A DNA stretch of 64,000 bases from Thermodesulfobium sp. 4217-1 (GCF_039822205.1 NZ_JBAGBW010000001.1:124001-188000), one strand, 5' to 3'. Counted from the stretch's first letter, positions 45,501 through 55,408 are shown. A program made the numbers and translations. The notes: a model not told the origin generated them from the letters alone.

Positions 45501-46536
45501 GGGAGATAAGACAGAGCCGGCTACAGACAAAAGAAGGCGAGAGGCCAGAAAAATGGGTCAGGTAGCGAAATCTCAAGAGCTCTCTAGCATTCTTGTATTT
45601 TTTGGAAGTTACATGATTTTACAGTTCTTTTTATTTACATTTTTTAATAGCTGGTTTAATCTATGGAAGAGTTTTTTAGCTTTTGATACCCTTGACTTAA
45701 ACGTTCAATATCATAATTTTTTGATTGCTTTTTTAGTTCTTATGGTCCCCCCCGTGATTGGGGCTCTTTTTATGTCATTGTTATCAAATATTTTGCAGGT
45801 TGGTTTCGTAATAACGCCACAAGTTCTTATTCCAAAATTTTCTAATCTTGACATTTTAAAGTACTTCAAAAGGCTTTTTTCTGTTAGGGGATTTGTAGAT
45901 CAAGTCTTGAAGCCAGCTATTAAGATATTGATCCTTGCATATATTTTAATATCTTCTCTATTGGTTGTTCTTCCTGAAATCTTAAACCTCTCCTTCATAG
46001 ATATTCACAAAAGTTTTCAAATCGTTATAGAAATTGTTTCATCAATTCTTGTGAAGACTATGATAGTGTTGTTTTTCTTTGCATTGATTGACTATCTTTT
46101 TCAAAGATGGCAATATGAAAAGGGCATTAGGATGAGCAAACAAGAGATCAAAGAGGAATATAAGAGCACAGAAGGGGATCCTCTCGTAAAATCCAGGATA
46201 AAAAGGTTGCAAAGTGAAATGGCGAGAAGGAGGATGATGCAAGAGGTTCCAAAGGCCGATGTAATCATTACAAACCCTACTCACGTTGCAGTTGCTATAT
46301 TTTATGATCCAGAGAAATATAGAGCACCAAAGGTCGTGGCTAAAGGAATGGGCATCGTAGCTGAAAAAATTATGCAAATAGCTAAAGAAAACGATGTTCC
46401 ACTAATAAGAAATGAAATTTTGGCGAGGTCGATTTTTAAAGAGGTAGAAATCAACTTCGAAATTCCCGAAAAGTTTTATAAAGCTGTTGCAAGTATTTTG
46501 GCAACGGTATATAAGGGAAAAAAGAAGGTGATCTAA
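45487..46536 (+). CDS. flhB: Flagellar export switch protein FlhB
   Basis: 349 residues. A short cytoplasmic start (EGDKTEPATDKRRREARK), four membrane helices up to about 210, then a cytoplasmic domain with the autocleavage site NPTH near residue 263 (IITNPTHVAVAIFY). Cleavage switches export from rod/hook to filament subunits. A second C-terminal-domain copy follows as its own gene. Confidence 0.95.
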   Translation: MPFDEGDKTEPATDKRRREARKMGQVAKSQELSSILVFFGSYMILQFFLFTFFNSWFNLWKSFLAFDTLDLNVQYHNFLIAFLVLMVPPVIGALFMSLLSNILQVGFVITPQVLIPKFSNLDILKYFKRLFSVRGFVDQVLKPAIKILILAYILISSLLVVLPEILNLSFIDIHKSFQIVIEIVSSILVKTMIVLFFFALIDYLFQRWQYEKGIRMSKQEIKEEYKSTEGDPLVKSRIKRLQSEMARRRMMQEVPKADVIITNPTHVAVAIFYDPEKYRAPKVVAKGMGIVAEKIMQIAKENDVPLIRNEILARSIFKEVEINFEIPEKFYKAVASILATVYKGKKKVI

Positions 46537-46551
46537 GTCAAGAAAAGAGTC

Positions 46552-46800
46552 GTGGCTTTAAAATATGATAAATCTAAAGGGCCCCCAAGAGTTGTAGCTA
46601 AGGGCCAAGACGAGCTTGCTGAGAGAATTATAAATATGGCAAGATTGCACAACATTCCTGAGATAAAAGATCCCAATCTCTTAAAAGACCTGTATAAAGT
46701 TAATATTGGTGACGATATACCAGTAGGACTATATGAATCGGTTGCAAAAATTATTGCAAAAATCTACCTATTAAAGGGCAAAAAGAGTATTGACCAGTGA
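46552..46800 (+). CDS. FlhB C-terminal-domain homologue (FlhX/YlqH-like)
   Basis: 82 residues, matching only the part of FlhB after the cleavage point: ALKYD-type start, PPRVVAKGQDELAERIINMA, and a closing AKIIAKIYLLKGK. It lacks the NPTH site and membrane helices. In Helicobacter and others a similar FlhX can replace the C-terminal half of FlhB. GTG start 15 nt after flhB. Confidence 0.8.
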   Translation: MALKYDKSKGPPRVVAKGQDELAERIINMARLHNIPEIKDPNLLKDLYKVNIGDDIPVGLYESVAKIIAKIYLLKGKKSIDQ

Positions 46801-46856
46801 GTCATATATATTTTAATTTGATGATATACTTAAAATATTGATAAGAGGTGATATGA

Positions 46857-47117
46857 ATGATTAGCTCTGTTGATATGCAAGGGGTACTTATGCAAATAAC
46901 AGAATCAGGGAGGGCACAGCTTGCCAACCCCGGTTCAAGAGTTGATGCTGCTCAGCAATCAATGGCTATTCAATTTCAAAAGATCCTTGAGGAAAATCGA
47001 AATAAGGTTAAAAAGACAGAGGAAGCTGAAAAATCTTCCTCAATAAAAAGGGTGTCGCATAGACAGACCAAGGGTGAACAGGGCAAGAATAACAAAGGAC
47101 TCAATGTGGTGGTTTAA
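46857..47117 (+). CDS. Small conserved-position protein of the flagellar cluster
   Basis: 86 residues of unknown family. Helical N-terminus (MQGVLMQITESGRAQL), a Gln-rich central helix, and a strongly basic, Gly/Asn-rich tail ending LNVVV. ATG with AGAGGTG upstream, and the stop abuts the next gene, so it is translated with the cluster. Similar small Gln/Lys-rich proteins are found next to flagellar genes in other anaerobes; no function known. Confidence 0.6.
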   Translation: MISSVDMQGVLMQITESGRAQLANPGSRVDAAQQSMAIQFQKILEENRNKVKKTEEAEKSSSIKRVSHRQTKGEQGKNNKGLNVVV

Positions 47118-47555
47118 ATGGAGCTATTAATTTTATTGTTTCAGATTGTTATTCTTGGCGCATCTATCTTTTTTCTTTACTCGCGAGAGGTGAGGTTGAG
47201 GGATATTTATTCAAAGCTTCCTTCTGAAAGCGAGATTATAGAGCTTGAGAGTGAGATGAGGGAAATACTTTATGAGTTAAAAGATTCCTTGAGAAGGGTG
47301 AAAACTCTTGAGTCAGATGAAGCGCTAAAGGTTGAACACCTTGAGCAAGCGGATGAAAAATATACCGATCTTGATATTGAAAATATTTTGCCAAAATCCT
47401 TGGAGCAAAACGGCGTTTATGATGATGTTATAGGGCTTTTTAATAAAGGTATGTCAGAATTTGAAATTTGCAGGAAGCTCAGTCTTCCTAAGGGAAAGGT
47501 AGATCTTATCTTGAATTTAGAAAAGCTAAAAAAAGAATTTAAAGGGGGTTTTTAA
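47118..47555 (+). CDS. Membrane-anchored coiled-coil protein with C-terminal HTH-like segment (SwrB/DUF6115-like)
   Basis: 145 residues. N-terminal membrane helix (3-21), a coiled coil at about 35-80, and a C-terminal helix pair (IGLFNKGMSEFEICRKLSLPK) that looks like a small helix-turn-helix. This order matches SwrB-type proteins that help FliF/FliP assembly in some Firmicutes; the similarity is by layout, not by a signature. Precedes cheW by 1 nt. Confidence 0.55.
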   Translation: MELLILLFQIVILGASIFFLYSREVRLRDIYSKLPSESEIIELESEMREILYELKDSLRRVKTLESDEALKVEHLEQADEKYTDLDIENILPKSLEQNGVYDDVIGLFNKGMSEFEICRKLSLPKGKVDLILNLEKLKKEFKGGF

Positions 47556-47556
47556 T

Positions 47557-48045
47557 TTGGAAAAAGATATTTTAACATCTGATGTTTATGAGATCCAGCT
47601 TGTGGTTTTCAAGCTTGCAAAGGAATTTTATGGAATCGAGATTTCATCTGTTCAGGAGATAATTAAGATTCAAGACATCACGCGGGTGCCAAAGGCACCA
47701 GGTTTTGTCGAAGGGGTTATAAATCTGAGAGGCAAGATAGTTCCAATTGTCGATCTTAGAAGGCGATTTGAGCTTGGACAAACTGAGCGAACAAAGGATA
47801 CCAGAGTAATAGTTGTAGAGACTTCAGGCAATATTGTAGGCTTCATTGTAGATCTTGTTACTGAGATACTTAGATTTTCTTCAGATTCTCTTGAGCCGCC
47901 TCCGCCAATTTTTTCTGGAATTGATGCAGAGTACATAAAGGGTGTTGCAAAAGTTGACGAAAGGTTGATAGTTTTACTAGACATCAACTTAATGTTCAAA
48001 GGGGAAGAAGAAGATGGATTGAAGATGCTTGAGGCAGGCAAATAG
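47557..48045 (+). CDS. cheW: Chemotaxis coupling protein CheW
   Basis: 162 residues, a single CheW domain. VVFKLAKEFYGIEISSVQEIIK near 12, PGFVEGVINLRGKIVPIVDLRRRF near 48 and the ending KGVAKVDERLIVLLDI are typical. It links receptors to CheA. TTG start after GGGGG; the next ATG is too far inside the fold. Confidence 0.95.
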   Translation: MEKDILTSDVYEIQLVVFKLAKEFYGIEISSVQEIIKIQDITRVPKAPGFVEGVINLRGKIVPIVDLRRRFELGQTERTKDTRVIVVETSGNIVGFIVDLVTEILRFSSDSLEPPPPIFSGIDAEYIKGVAKVDERLIVLLDINLMFKGEEEDGLKMLEAGK

Positions 48046-48054
48046 GAGGCATTT

Positions 48055-50103
48055 ATGGATATTGACGTAAATGAATATCGGTCTATATTTTTAGAAGAAA
48101 CTAAAGAGCTCATAGAGCAGTTTGAAAAATCTCTCTTAGAGTTAGAAAAACAACCTAATAACACAGACGCTATACAATCGCTTTTTAGAGCGGCTCATAC
48201 TATAAAGGGCTCTTCGTCATCGCTTGGTTTTGATTCGCTTGCTAAGTTTACCCATAGCCTTGAAAGCCTTATGGATATGGTTAGAAGCTCAAAGCTTTCT
48301 CTTAATCAAAACATTATAAACATCCTCTTTAAGGGTTTGGATTTTATACAAGAAGCTGTTGACGATATAGAAGAGGGACACAATGGAGATATAGACTCAT
48401 CAGAGCTTGTGTCAATGATTGAAAAAGCCAAAACATCGCCATCAGAACTCAGCATCCCTACTGTTGATTCTGTAATAGAAAAAAACGTAGTGCGTTCTTT
48501 AGATGTGCTTAACGAAGCTGAAACGGGAGTTATTAACGAGGCGTTTATAAAAGGGCTTAACGTTTTTGTTGTGAAGTTTTCTCTTGCTCAAGGATGCCAG
48601 ATGAAGTACCCCAGGGCATATATGGTCTTGAAATCTCTTGAACAGCTCGGTGAGATATTCAAAACTCTTCCAGCTGTTACAGAAATTGAGCAGGAGAAGT
48701 TCGACCTTGATCTGACATATTACATCGTCACAAAATCAACTGAAGAGGAAATAAAAAACGTCGTTCAAGGCATAGCTGAGGTTGAGATGGTAGAGGTGTT
48801 GCCATATGAATCGGCTAGAACAGAGCAAATTCAAAGTGTTTCCCAAGAGAATATCGAAAAGGATGAAAAGAGTGAAATAAAAGTTAAAACAGATTTCAAA
48901 AAAAGCCAAACTATACGTATTAGTGTTGAAAGACTCGATAATCTGATGAACCTTGTCGGAGAACTTGTCATTGACAGGACGAGGCTTATAAAGATTAGCG
49001 AAGACGTAGGAGAGGCCCTTTCAGGATCTGACTCTGTAACCTCGCTTTCTGAGGTTACCACCCATATGGGCAGGACTATTAACCTGCTTCAAGATGAGAT
49101 ACTCAGAACAAGAATGCTGCCTGTGTCGCACATATTTGAGAGATTCCCAAGACTGGTTAGAGACCTCTCGCATCAATTGAATAAGCAAATAGACTTTATC
49201 GTCTCGGGCGAGGAAACAGAGCTTGATAAATCTATAATAGACGAGATTGGTGAGCCTCTTGTCCACCTTATTAGAAATTCACTTGATCACGGAGTCGAAT
49301 CTCCTGAAGAAAGAAAGTCTAAAGGTAAACCTGAGAGAGGCAAGCTTAAGTTATCTGCCAAACAGGAAGAAGGTTATGTTGTTATTCAGATTGAAGACGA
49401 TGGAAGAGGCTTAAATCCGGATAAAATAAGGGAAAAGGCAAAAAAGAGAGACATAGTGTCTCCAAATATCTTAGATCAGATGGACGATCAGGCGCTGTTT
49501 GAACTCCTTTTCCTGCCAGGATTTTCTACAGCCGATAAGGTGTCTGAAGTTTCCGGCAGAGGTGTAGGCCTTGATGTCGTAAAATCTGTGGTAGAAAGGT
49601 TAAACGGTTCCGTTTCTTTGATCAGCAAGTTGGGAGAATATACTCGCTTTACCCTAAAATTCCCTCTTACACTTGCTATTATTCAGGCTTTGCTTGTTAA
49701 AGTTGGCAAGGAGGTTTATGCTTTGCCCTTAAACGTAGTTCTTGAAACAAGATTCTTAGAAGAAGAAGAGGTACAATCAATACAGTCGCAGCAGGTAACG
49801 CTTTTTAGAGGTGAGGTTTTGCCAGTCTTAAGGCTTGCTGATATATTTGAAACTCCAGGCAAACAAGATTTTAATGAAAACTTCCTTGTAGTCGTTTCAA
49901 CCTCTGATAAAAATGTAGTTTTATCTGTGAGCGATCTTATAGGGAATTCAGAAGTTGTTATAAAACCATTGGGATACATTGTCAATAGAGTAAAAGGCTT
50001 TTTTGGTGCTACTATATTAGGTGACGGCAGGGTTGCTTTGATTGTTGATACTGTTTCTTTAATGAGTGCCGTTAAAGAGAAAAACTTTATAAAGGTGGGT
50101 TAA
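48055..50103 (+). CDS. cheA: Chemotaxis histidine kinase CheA
   Basis: 682 residues. HPt domain with phosphorylated His48 (RAAHTIKGSSSSLGF), a P2-like CheY-binding segment near 170-250, dimerization helices (LVGELVIDRTR), the HATPase with N box HLIRNSLDHG, G boxes EDDGRGL and GRGVGLDVV, and a C-terminal CheW-like domain. Phosphorylates CheY and CheB. ATG, 9 nt after cheW. Confidence 0.97.
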   Translation: MDIDVNEYRSIFLEETKELIEQFEKSLLELEKQPNNTDAIQSLFRAAHTIKGSSSSLGFDSLAKFTHSLESLMDMVRSSKLSLNQNIINILFKGLDFIQEAVDDIEEGHNGDIDSSELVSMIEKAKTSPSELSIPTVDSVIEKNVVRSLDVLNEAETGVINEAFIKGLNVFVVKFSLAQGCQMKYPRAYMVLKSLEQLGEIFKTLPAVTEIEQEKFDLDLTYYIVTKSTEEEIKNVVQGIAEVEMVEVLPYESARTEQIQSVSQENIEKDEKSEIKVKTDFKKSQTIRISVERLDNLMNLVGELVIDRTRLIKISEDVGEALSGSDSVTSLSEVTTHMGRTINLLQDEILRTRMLPVSHIFERFPRLVRDLSHQLNKQIDFIVSGEETELDKSIIDEIGEPLVHLIRNSLDHGVESPEERKSKGKPERGKLKLSAKQEEGYVVIQIEDDGRGLNPDKIREKAKKRDIVSPNILDQMDDQALFELLFLPGFSTADKVSEVSGRGVGLDVVKSVVERLNGSVSLISKLGEYTRFTLKFPLTLAIIQALLVKVGKEVYALPLNVVLETRFLEEEEVQSIQSQQVTLFRGEVLPVLRLADIFETPGKQDFNENFLVVVSTSDKNVVLSVSDLIGNSEVVIKPLGYIVNRVKGFFGATILGDGRVALIVDTVSLMSAVKEKNFIKVG

Positions 50104-50105
50104 CA

Positions 50106-50975
50106 ATGATAGATCTTTCTCAAAGGGCACAAGAAAATATGAAGCAAATCTTGGATAGAGTATCTGATATACCCCCTTTACCACATATAGTAATAGAAGC
50201 TCTAAACATTATAAAAGATCCAAAATCAACGGCGGTAAATCTGGCAAACGTTATAAGTCAGGATCAGGCTCTTACGGCAAGAGTTTTAAGGCTTTCAAAC
50301 GCTGCCTATTTTGGATATGCAAGAAGGATCAAGACTGTTACTGAGGCAATTGTTATATTGGGGTTCGGAGTAGTTGAAAACATACTTTATGCAGCAGCTC
50401 TTCATGCGCACTTGTCCAAGGAGGTTGAGGGCTATGAACTTCAAAAAGGAGCTCTTTGGGAACACTCAATGTCTGTGGCTATCGGAGCAAAAACTCTTGC
50501 AAAATTAATAAAATATCCTAAGCCAGAAGAGCCATTTACCGCTGGAATACTTCACGATATAGGCAAAACTATAATCGGCAAATTTGTTCAAAAGGAATTT
50601 CAGACCATAAATGAACTTGTAGAAGAGGGCAAGTCATTCCAGGAAGCTGAGATCGCAGTTCTTGGGTTTGATCATGCATATCTTGGCGGCAAAGTTGCTG
50701 AAAAATGGAATTTACCTCCAATGCTGATTGAAGCTATTGCTCATCATCACAGCCCAATGGATGCTAAGGATTTTGTAGACATTGTTTGCATTGTCCATAT
50801 TGCTGATGCAGTCGCCCTTATGAGTGGTCAGGGGGTCGGTGCCGATGGTCTTTTGTATAGGCTGGAGCCTAAGGCCATGGAGGTATTAAATATTAAAGAA
50901 GAGCACCTTGAAAACATTTACACTCAAGTTGTCCAGGCATTCATAGACCACAGACAACTTTTGGAGATAGACTGA
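50106..50975 (+). CDS. HDOD-domain protein
   Basis: 289 residues. The HDOD domain covers most of the protein: PPLPHIVIEALNIIKDPKST at the start and GILHDIGKTIIGKF and DHAYLGGKVAEKWNLPPMLIEAIAHHHSP later. Metal-binding histidines of an active HD phosphodiesterase are only partly matched, so it is probably a signalling or scaffold protein. Its role in chemotaxis is suggested by its place between cheA and flgB only. Confidence 0.85.
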   Translation: MIDLSQRAQENMKQILDRVSDIPPLPHIVIEALNIIKDPKSTAVNLANVISQDQALTARVLRLSNAAYFGYARRIKTVTEAIVILGFGVVENILYAAALHAHLSKEVEGYELQKGALWEHSMSVAIGAKTLAKLIKYPKPEEPFTAGILHDIGKTIIGKFVQKEFQTINELVEEGKSFQEAEIAVLGFDHAYLGGKVAEKWNLPPMLIEAIAHHHSPMDAKDFVDIVCIVHIADAVALMSGQGVGADGLLYRLEPKAMEVLNIKEEHLENIYTQVVQAFIDHRQLLEID

Positions 50976-51379
50976 TGATAATTAATGACCCCGTTTTTAA
51001 AGTACTTGGATTTGGGCTTTCTGGCGCTTATAAGAGAAACGAAGTCCTTGCCCAAAATATAGCAAACGCTGATACTCCAGGATACAAGTCTTATGATATT
51101 AATTTTATGGCCCAGTTAAGGGAGGTTTTAAAAAAAGATGAGAACAACCTCCCACTGAAGAGAACCGATCCATTGCATATTGACGATAGTCAAACTCTTG
51201 ATGAGGGTTTTAAGACAGTAAAAAGAAATGAAGGCGTCTATACAAACGGCAATGACGTTGATCCAGAGAGGGAAAACGCAATGCTCCTTGATAATGCCCT
51301 TTATTATGAATCATTGCTTGGCAGCATCTCTAAGGAGTTTTCTATATGGATGAACGTGGTGTCAGAGGGCAAAAAGTAA
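50975..51379 (+). CDS. flgB: Flagellar basal-body rod protein FlgB
   Basis: 134 residues, proximal rod protein. The FlgB/FlgC N-terminal motif QNIANADTPGYKSYDINF near 29 matches the axial-protein family. It overlaps the HDOD gene by 1 nt. flgC and fliE, usually next, are not adjacent here. Confidence 0.93.
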   Translation: MIINDPVFKVLGFGLSGAYKRNEVLAQNIANADTPGYKSYDINFMAQLREVLKKDENNLPLKRTDPLHIDDSQTLDEGFKTVKRNEGVYTNGNDVDPERENAMLLDNALYYESLLGSISKEFSIWMNVVSEGKK

Positions 51380-51439
51380 TTATAAATAGCTATCTTATTT
51401 TAATACTCAATTAGCTTTAAAATATTAACGGAGGTTAAG

Positions 51440-52084
51440 ATGAAAAGGGTAACCCAGAAGCAGGGACTTGATATTTCAAGCTTGATATCTAGCTCTGGCT
51501 CTTTTAAAGAGGACTATAAAACTGACTTCAAGAGCGTTTTGAAGGAGACTGAAAGTAAAAAAAATCTGGCTGCAACTTCACCTTCAAAATTTAATGGTTT
51601 GATATCCTCTTCGGGCGCTGTGTTCTCTTCAGAAATCAATTCAGTTGTAGCTCAGGCTGATCCTGTTAATCAAAATTATGACAAAACCGAAATAAATCAG
51701 ATCGCGTCTAGTGATTGGGAGAAAGAGCTCCCGGATATAGCCAATGAATATGGCATCAAGCCAAGCTTGTTAAAGGCAATAGTTTTAGCTGAATCTAATG
51801 GAAATCCAAATGCCGTGTCACCTGATGGGGCTCTTGGGTTGGGCCAACTTATGCCAGCTACAGCAAGGGGTTTGGGTGTGGATAACCCGCTCGATCCCAT
51901 AGAAAACCTCAGAGGAACAGCAAAATATCTTTCAAGTCTCTTAAAAACATTTAAGAGCGTTGATCTTGCACTTGCTGCGTACAACGCAGGCCCGGGCTCC
52001 GTTGAAAGATTTAACGGCGTGCCTCCTTATGCTGAAACCATTAATTATATCAGGCGAGTTAAAAGTTTGATGGTTTCGGTCTAA
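51440..52084 (+). CDS. Lytic transglycosylase (SLT domain)
   Basis: 214 residues. N-terminal 95 residues are Ser/Lys-rich without a clear signal peptide; the C-terminal SLT domain has the catalytic Glu in [12 protein letters not shown], then [14 protein letters not shown], and AAYNAGPG near the end. It probably opens peptidoglycan for flagellar rod passage, given the gene order after flgB. No visible signal peptide, so export may use the flagellar system or another route. Confidence 0.85.
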   Translation: MKRVTQKQGLDISSLISSSGSFKEDYKTDFKSVLKETESKKNLAATSPSKFNGLISSSGAVFSSEINSVVAQADPVNQNYDKTEINQIASSDWEKELPDIANEYGIKPSLLKAIVLAESNGNPNAVSPDGALGLGQLMPATARGLGVDNPLDPIENLRGTAKYLSSLLKTFKSVDLALAAYNAGPGSVERFNGVPPYAETINYIRRVKSLMVSV

Positions 52085-52093
52085 TTTTTTGCT

Positions 52094-54082
52094 ATGACAT
52101 TGAACCCCATTGAAAATTGTGATGTAAGGAGCATAAGATGTAGAATTTTAATTGTAATTATTTTATCCTTTTTAATTCCAGTTTTGTTTTTTGCATGCAC
52201 CCTTTTTATCCAGTATCAGGATTTTAAAAACGATATTTCAAACAACCTTGGCTCTTCAACTGAAAGGTATAAAAGCACATTAGAGAACTTTATTTCAAGT
52301 GAATTCTATAAACTTGAGATGCTTTCATCGCTCGATAGCATAAAGAGAGCGTCCCCTGAGTCTGAATCTATATTGAGAAATCTAAAGGGCTCTTTTCCCG
52401 AAGCTCAAAGTATAGCTTATGTCAATGTATCAGGCCAGATTGAATATTCAACGACTAAGATTAAAAATATTTCCGTTGCCGATAGAAGTTATTTTATTAA
52501 AGCCATGAAGGGAGAAAAGTCAGTTTCTGGGCTACTCCTTTCAAGGTTTGACAATGAAAGAGTGATAGTTTTTGCTGTGCCAGTTTTTACTAAGGATAAT
52601 TTTATAACAGGCGTAGTCATATCCATAATCCCAGTTGAAAATATTTATAAGATTATTTCACCGATTAATAGCTCGATAAATGGTTTGGGTTCTCAGGTAC
52701 GTTTCGCATTAATAGACCAAAATTCAAACGTTATTGTGTCCAATCCTAAGTACTCTACTCAGTTTATAGGGAAGGATTTTAAAGCATTTTTTATAAACAA
52801 TCCTGTTAATTTTTTTAATCTTATCTTTTTTGATCGATGGTTAAGCAGTGAGACTAAATTAACAACTTCTGGATGGACAATCTACTTCGCCATCTCGTCA
52901 AGCGTTTTCTTAAGCCTTGTTAGGTTTACTTTTATTGCTATCTTTTTTTGTCTTTTAGCTATGATAATGCTGCTTTGGTTTGGATATTTTTTTGTTTACA
53001 AAGAATTTGCCAAACCAATTAAAGTTCTTGAAGATATTTTTTATAAAGACAGAAGAGATGTTAGAGAGATTTGCTCCATTCAGTCAGACAAGTTTACGCT
53101 GGAATTTAAATCGCTATTCGATAACCTCATTAAAATATTGAAACAACTAGATCAAAAGGACACTGAACTTGAAGATGTTAATAAAGAGCTAAGATCTGCT
53201 GAAAGAAAATATAGAGCCTTAGTTGACAACTCGCTTACTGGAATATTTATGCTCGCTCCTGATTTTACATTTAGGTATGCAAATGTTCAGTTTGCCAGTA
53301 TTTTTGGCCTCTCTATCGAAGAGCTTTTAGTAAAATCTCCTCTTGAGCTGTTTACAAAAGATGGTCAAGAGGCGATAAGATCTGTCGTTACCGAAGAAGG
53401 CATGGTAATTGGCGATCGATTTCATTCAATCGTTACAGGAAATCATAAAGATGGCAGTTTAATATATTTAGAAGTGCTCTTGACATATCTTCTTGATGAC
53501 GAGGGTATATATTTATTCGGTACCGCTGCTGACGTTTCTGACAAGGTGGAATACCAGAGAAATCTTGAATTTTTGAGCTATAGGGATTCGCTTACCGGGA
53601 TATATAACAGGAGATTTTTTGAAGAGGAATTAGCGAAGCTTAGCATTTCAAAACTAAAAAGAAAAATTGCAATAGTCGTAGTAGATATCGACTGTTTGAA
53701 ATGGGCAAACGATAGAATAGGACACGCAGAGGGCGACAATTTGATAATTCGTACTGCCCACTTGCTGGACGGCATTTTCAAAGAGATTGGTCGCGTGTGT
53801 AGGATAGGCGGAGATGAATTTGCGGCTGTTTGTACCGATTATAGAAGCGATGAGCTAAACGCTGCTATTGACAAATTAAAAAATAATATAGGGTTGGCTG
53901 AAGGTGAGCATGTCCCGCTGTATATGTCTTTTGGCTTGGCATTTGGCCACGTGCCTGGAGACGATTTGCAGGATATCTTCAGAAGAGCTGACGACGAAAT
54001 GTACATAGACAAAGGGTCTCATCATGAGGCTGTATACAATATACTGAAGACCTATGCCAAAGAGCGGGGATTTGAGTCTTAG
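52094..54082 (+). CDS. Cache-PAS-GGDEF diguanylate cyclase
   Basis: 662 residues. Membrane helix 1 at about 17-40, an extracellular Cache-like sensor (45-265, with FSRFDNERVIVFAVPVF core), helix 2 at about 275-300, a HAMP-like coiled coil, a PAS domain (375-490), and a GGDEF domain with RIGGDEFAAVC intact. No R-x-x-D inhibitory site precedes the motif. It would make c-di-GMP, which the PilZ protein at 34896 could read. Its end overlaps the convergent exporter gene by 4 nt. Confidence 0.9.
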   Translation: MTLNPIENCDVRSIRCRILIVIILSFLIPVLFFACTLFIQYQDFKNDISNNLGSSTERYKSTLENFISSEFYKLEMLSSLDSIKRASPESESILRNLKGSFPEAQSIAYVNVSGQIEYSTTKIKNISVADRSYFIKAMKGEKSVSGLLLSRFDNERVIVFAVPVFTKDNFITGVVISIIPVENIYKIISPINSSINGLGSQVRFALIDQNSNVIVSNPKYSTQFIGKDFKAFFINNPVNFFNLIFFDRWLSSETKLTTSGWTIYFAISSSVFLSLVRFTFIAIFFCLLAMIMLLWFGYFFVYKEFAKPIKVLEDIFYKDRRDVREICSIQSDKFTLEFKSLFDNLIKILKQLDQKDTELEDVNKELRSAERKYRALVDNSLTGIFMLAPDFTFRYANVQFASIFGLSIEELLVKSPLELFTKDGQEAIRSVVTEEGMVIGDRFHSIVTGNHKDGSLIYLEVLLTYLLDDEGIYLFGTAADVSDKVEYQRNLEFLSYRDSLTGIYNRRFFEEELAKLSISKLKRKIAIVVVDIDCLKWANDRIGHAEGDNLIIRTAHLLDGIFKEIGRVCRIGGDEFAAVCTDYRSDELNAAIDKLKNNIGLAEGEHVPLYMSFGLAFGHVPGDDLQDIFRRADDEMYIDKGSHHEAVYNILKTYAKERGFES

Positions 54083-55221
54083 TCTTTGGGCAGGCAAAAA
54101 GATAATGGGATGGCTATTAAGGGTATTATAGCTATAACGTAAAATGCAGAAATTAATCCATAGCTGTCTGCTAAAACTCCCAACAAGGGTGCGATTATTC
54201 CGCCCACGCTAACAGCAAGGCCAATAGTTACCCCTGATGCCAAGCCCATGCTGTTTGGAAGATATTTTTGACCAAGGACTACCATCGGGCTAAACGCCAT
54301 ATATACTGCAAAACCTATGGGCACTAACAGCGCCATTGCTAAGGTTTGATTGTTTATAAAAGGAAATGCAAGAAGGGCTGGCAATAGGACAATGAATCCA
54401 AATCTAACTATATTGACGTATCCAATCCTGTCAGCTAAATTGCCACCTAGTACTGTTCCTATCGCACCCATTAGAAAGAATATTGCCAGTGCAATACTGC
54501 CTTCGGTTTGAGAAGAGTGATAGTAGTTTATCCACAAAAGAGGAATAAAGGTATTTAGACCAAAAAATATACTTGATCTACAGAACACAATGCCAGTAAG
54601 GATTGAAAAAGCACTAATTTGGTTTTTTGTATTTTTTGCCCAGGCAGTTTTTGTTTCCTTTGGGCTTTTAAGTATCTTGTCAAAAAACGGAATGTGAGGT
54701 ATAAACAGGATAGCCATAAAAAGGCTTAATATGAGCAGAATAATTGTGGCATGAAATCCAAAATGCAGTATTGCTATTGTGGCAATGATTGGTCCAAGAG
54801 CGTAGCCACCATTACCACCAAGCGCGAATAAAGAAAGCCCACTTGCCTTTTTGCTGCCTGCAAGCTTATTGGCCAAGAGAGCCCCTTCTGGGTGAAACAT
54901 CGCAACCCCCAAACCGCTTATTGATATAATGCAAAACAATATTGTATAATTTGGAATATAACCAGAAAAGCCAATGCCAAGGCCAGCTAAAAATATTCCA
55001 GCTATCATCATCCAGGCTCTTGCATGTTTGTCTGCCATTATTCCAAATATTGGTTGGACTACAGAGGACAAAAAATTTGCAGCAAAAATGAGACCAGCAG
55101 CTTGAGCGTAATTTAAACCGTGCTCTGTAATCATAAAGGGCAGCAGGGCTGGCAAAGCACCCTGATTTAGGTCGGTAAAAAGATGACCCATTGTTAACAA
55201 AAATAAATATTTATAATTCAT
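54079..55221 (-). CDS. MFS exporter, fosmidomycin-resistance (Fsr) type
   Basis: 380 residues, about 12 membrane helices. It begins MNYKYLFLLTMGHLFTDLNQGALPALLPF; the AMFHPEGA segment and SGLSLFALGGNGGYALGP match the Fsr subgroup. These pump out small compounds; the substrate is unknown. ATG with TGGAGG upstream (minus strand). Single gene. Confidence 0.85.
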   Translation of the reverse strand: MNYKYLFLLTMGHLFTDLNQGALPALLPFMITEHGLNYAQAAGLIFAANFLSSVVQPIFGIMADKHARAWMMIAGIFLAGLGIGFSGYIPNYTILFCIISISGLGVAMFHPEGALLANKLAGSKKASGLSLFALGGNGGYALGPIIATIAILHFGFHATIILLILSLFMAILFIPHIPFFDKILKSPKETKTAWAKNTKNQISAFSILTGIVFCRSSIFFGLNTFIPLLWINYYHSSQTEGSIALAIFFLMGAIGTVLGGNLADRIGYVNIVRFGFIVLLPALLAFPFINNQTLAMALLVPIGFAVYMAFSPMVVLGQKYLPNSMGLASGVTIGLAVSVGGIIAPLLGVLADSYGLISAFYVIAIIPLIAIPLSFCLPKD

Positions 55222-55408
55222 TTAAAACCTCCAGAAGTGTAACTGGTTTTTTTGATATTTTATAGTATTATACAGTTTATTTCAAAAACTTTTTATATGT
55301 CAAACTTTTTATTTAGTATCGCCCAAAAATTTGTTATACTAAAAATTCTATATTGTTAGAGCTATCTATGAGGCTTGTATATTATTAGATGTTTGAAAGG
55401 AGATAATT

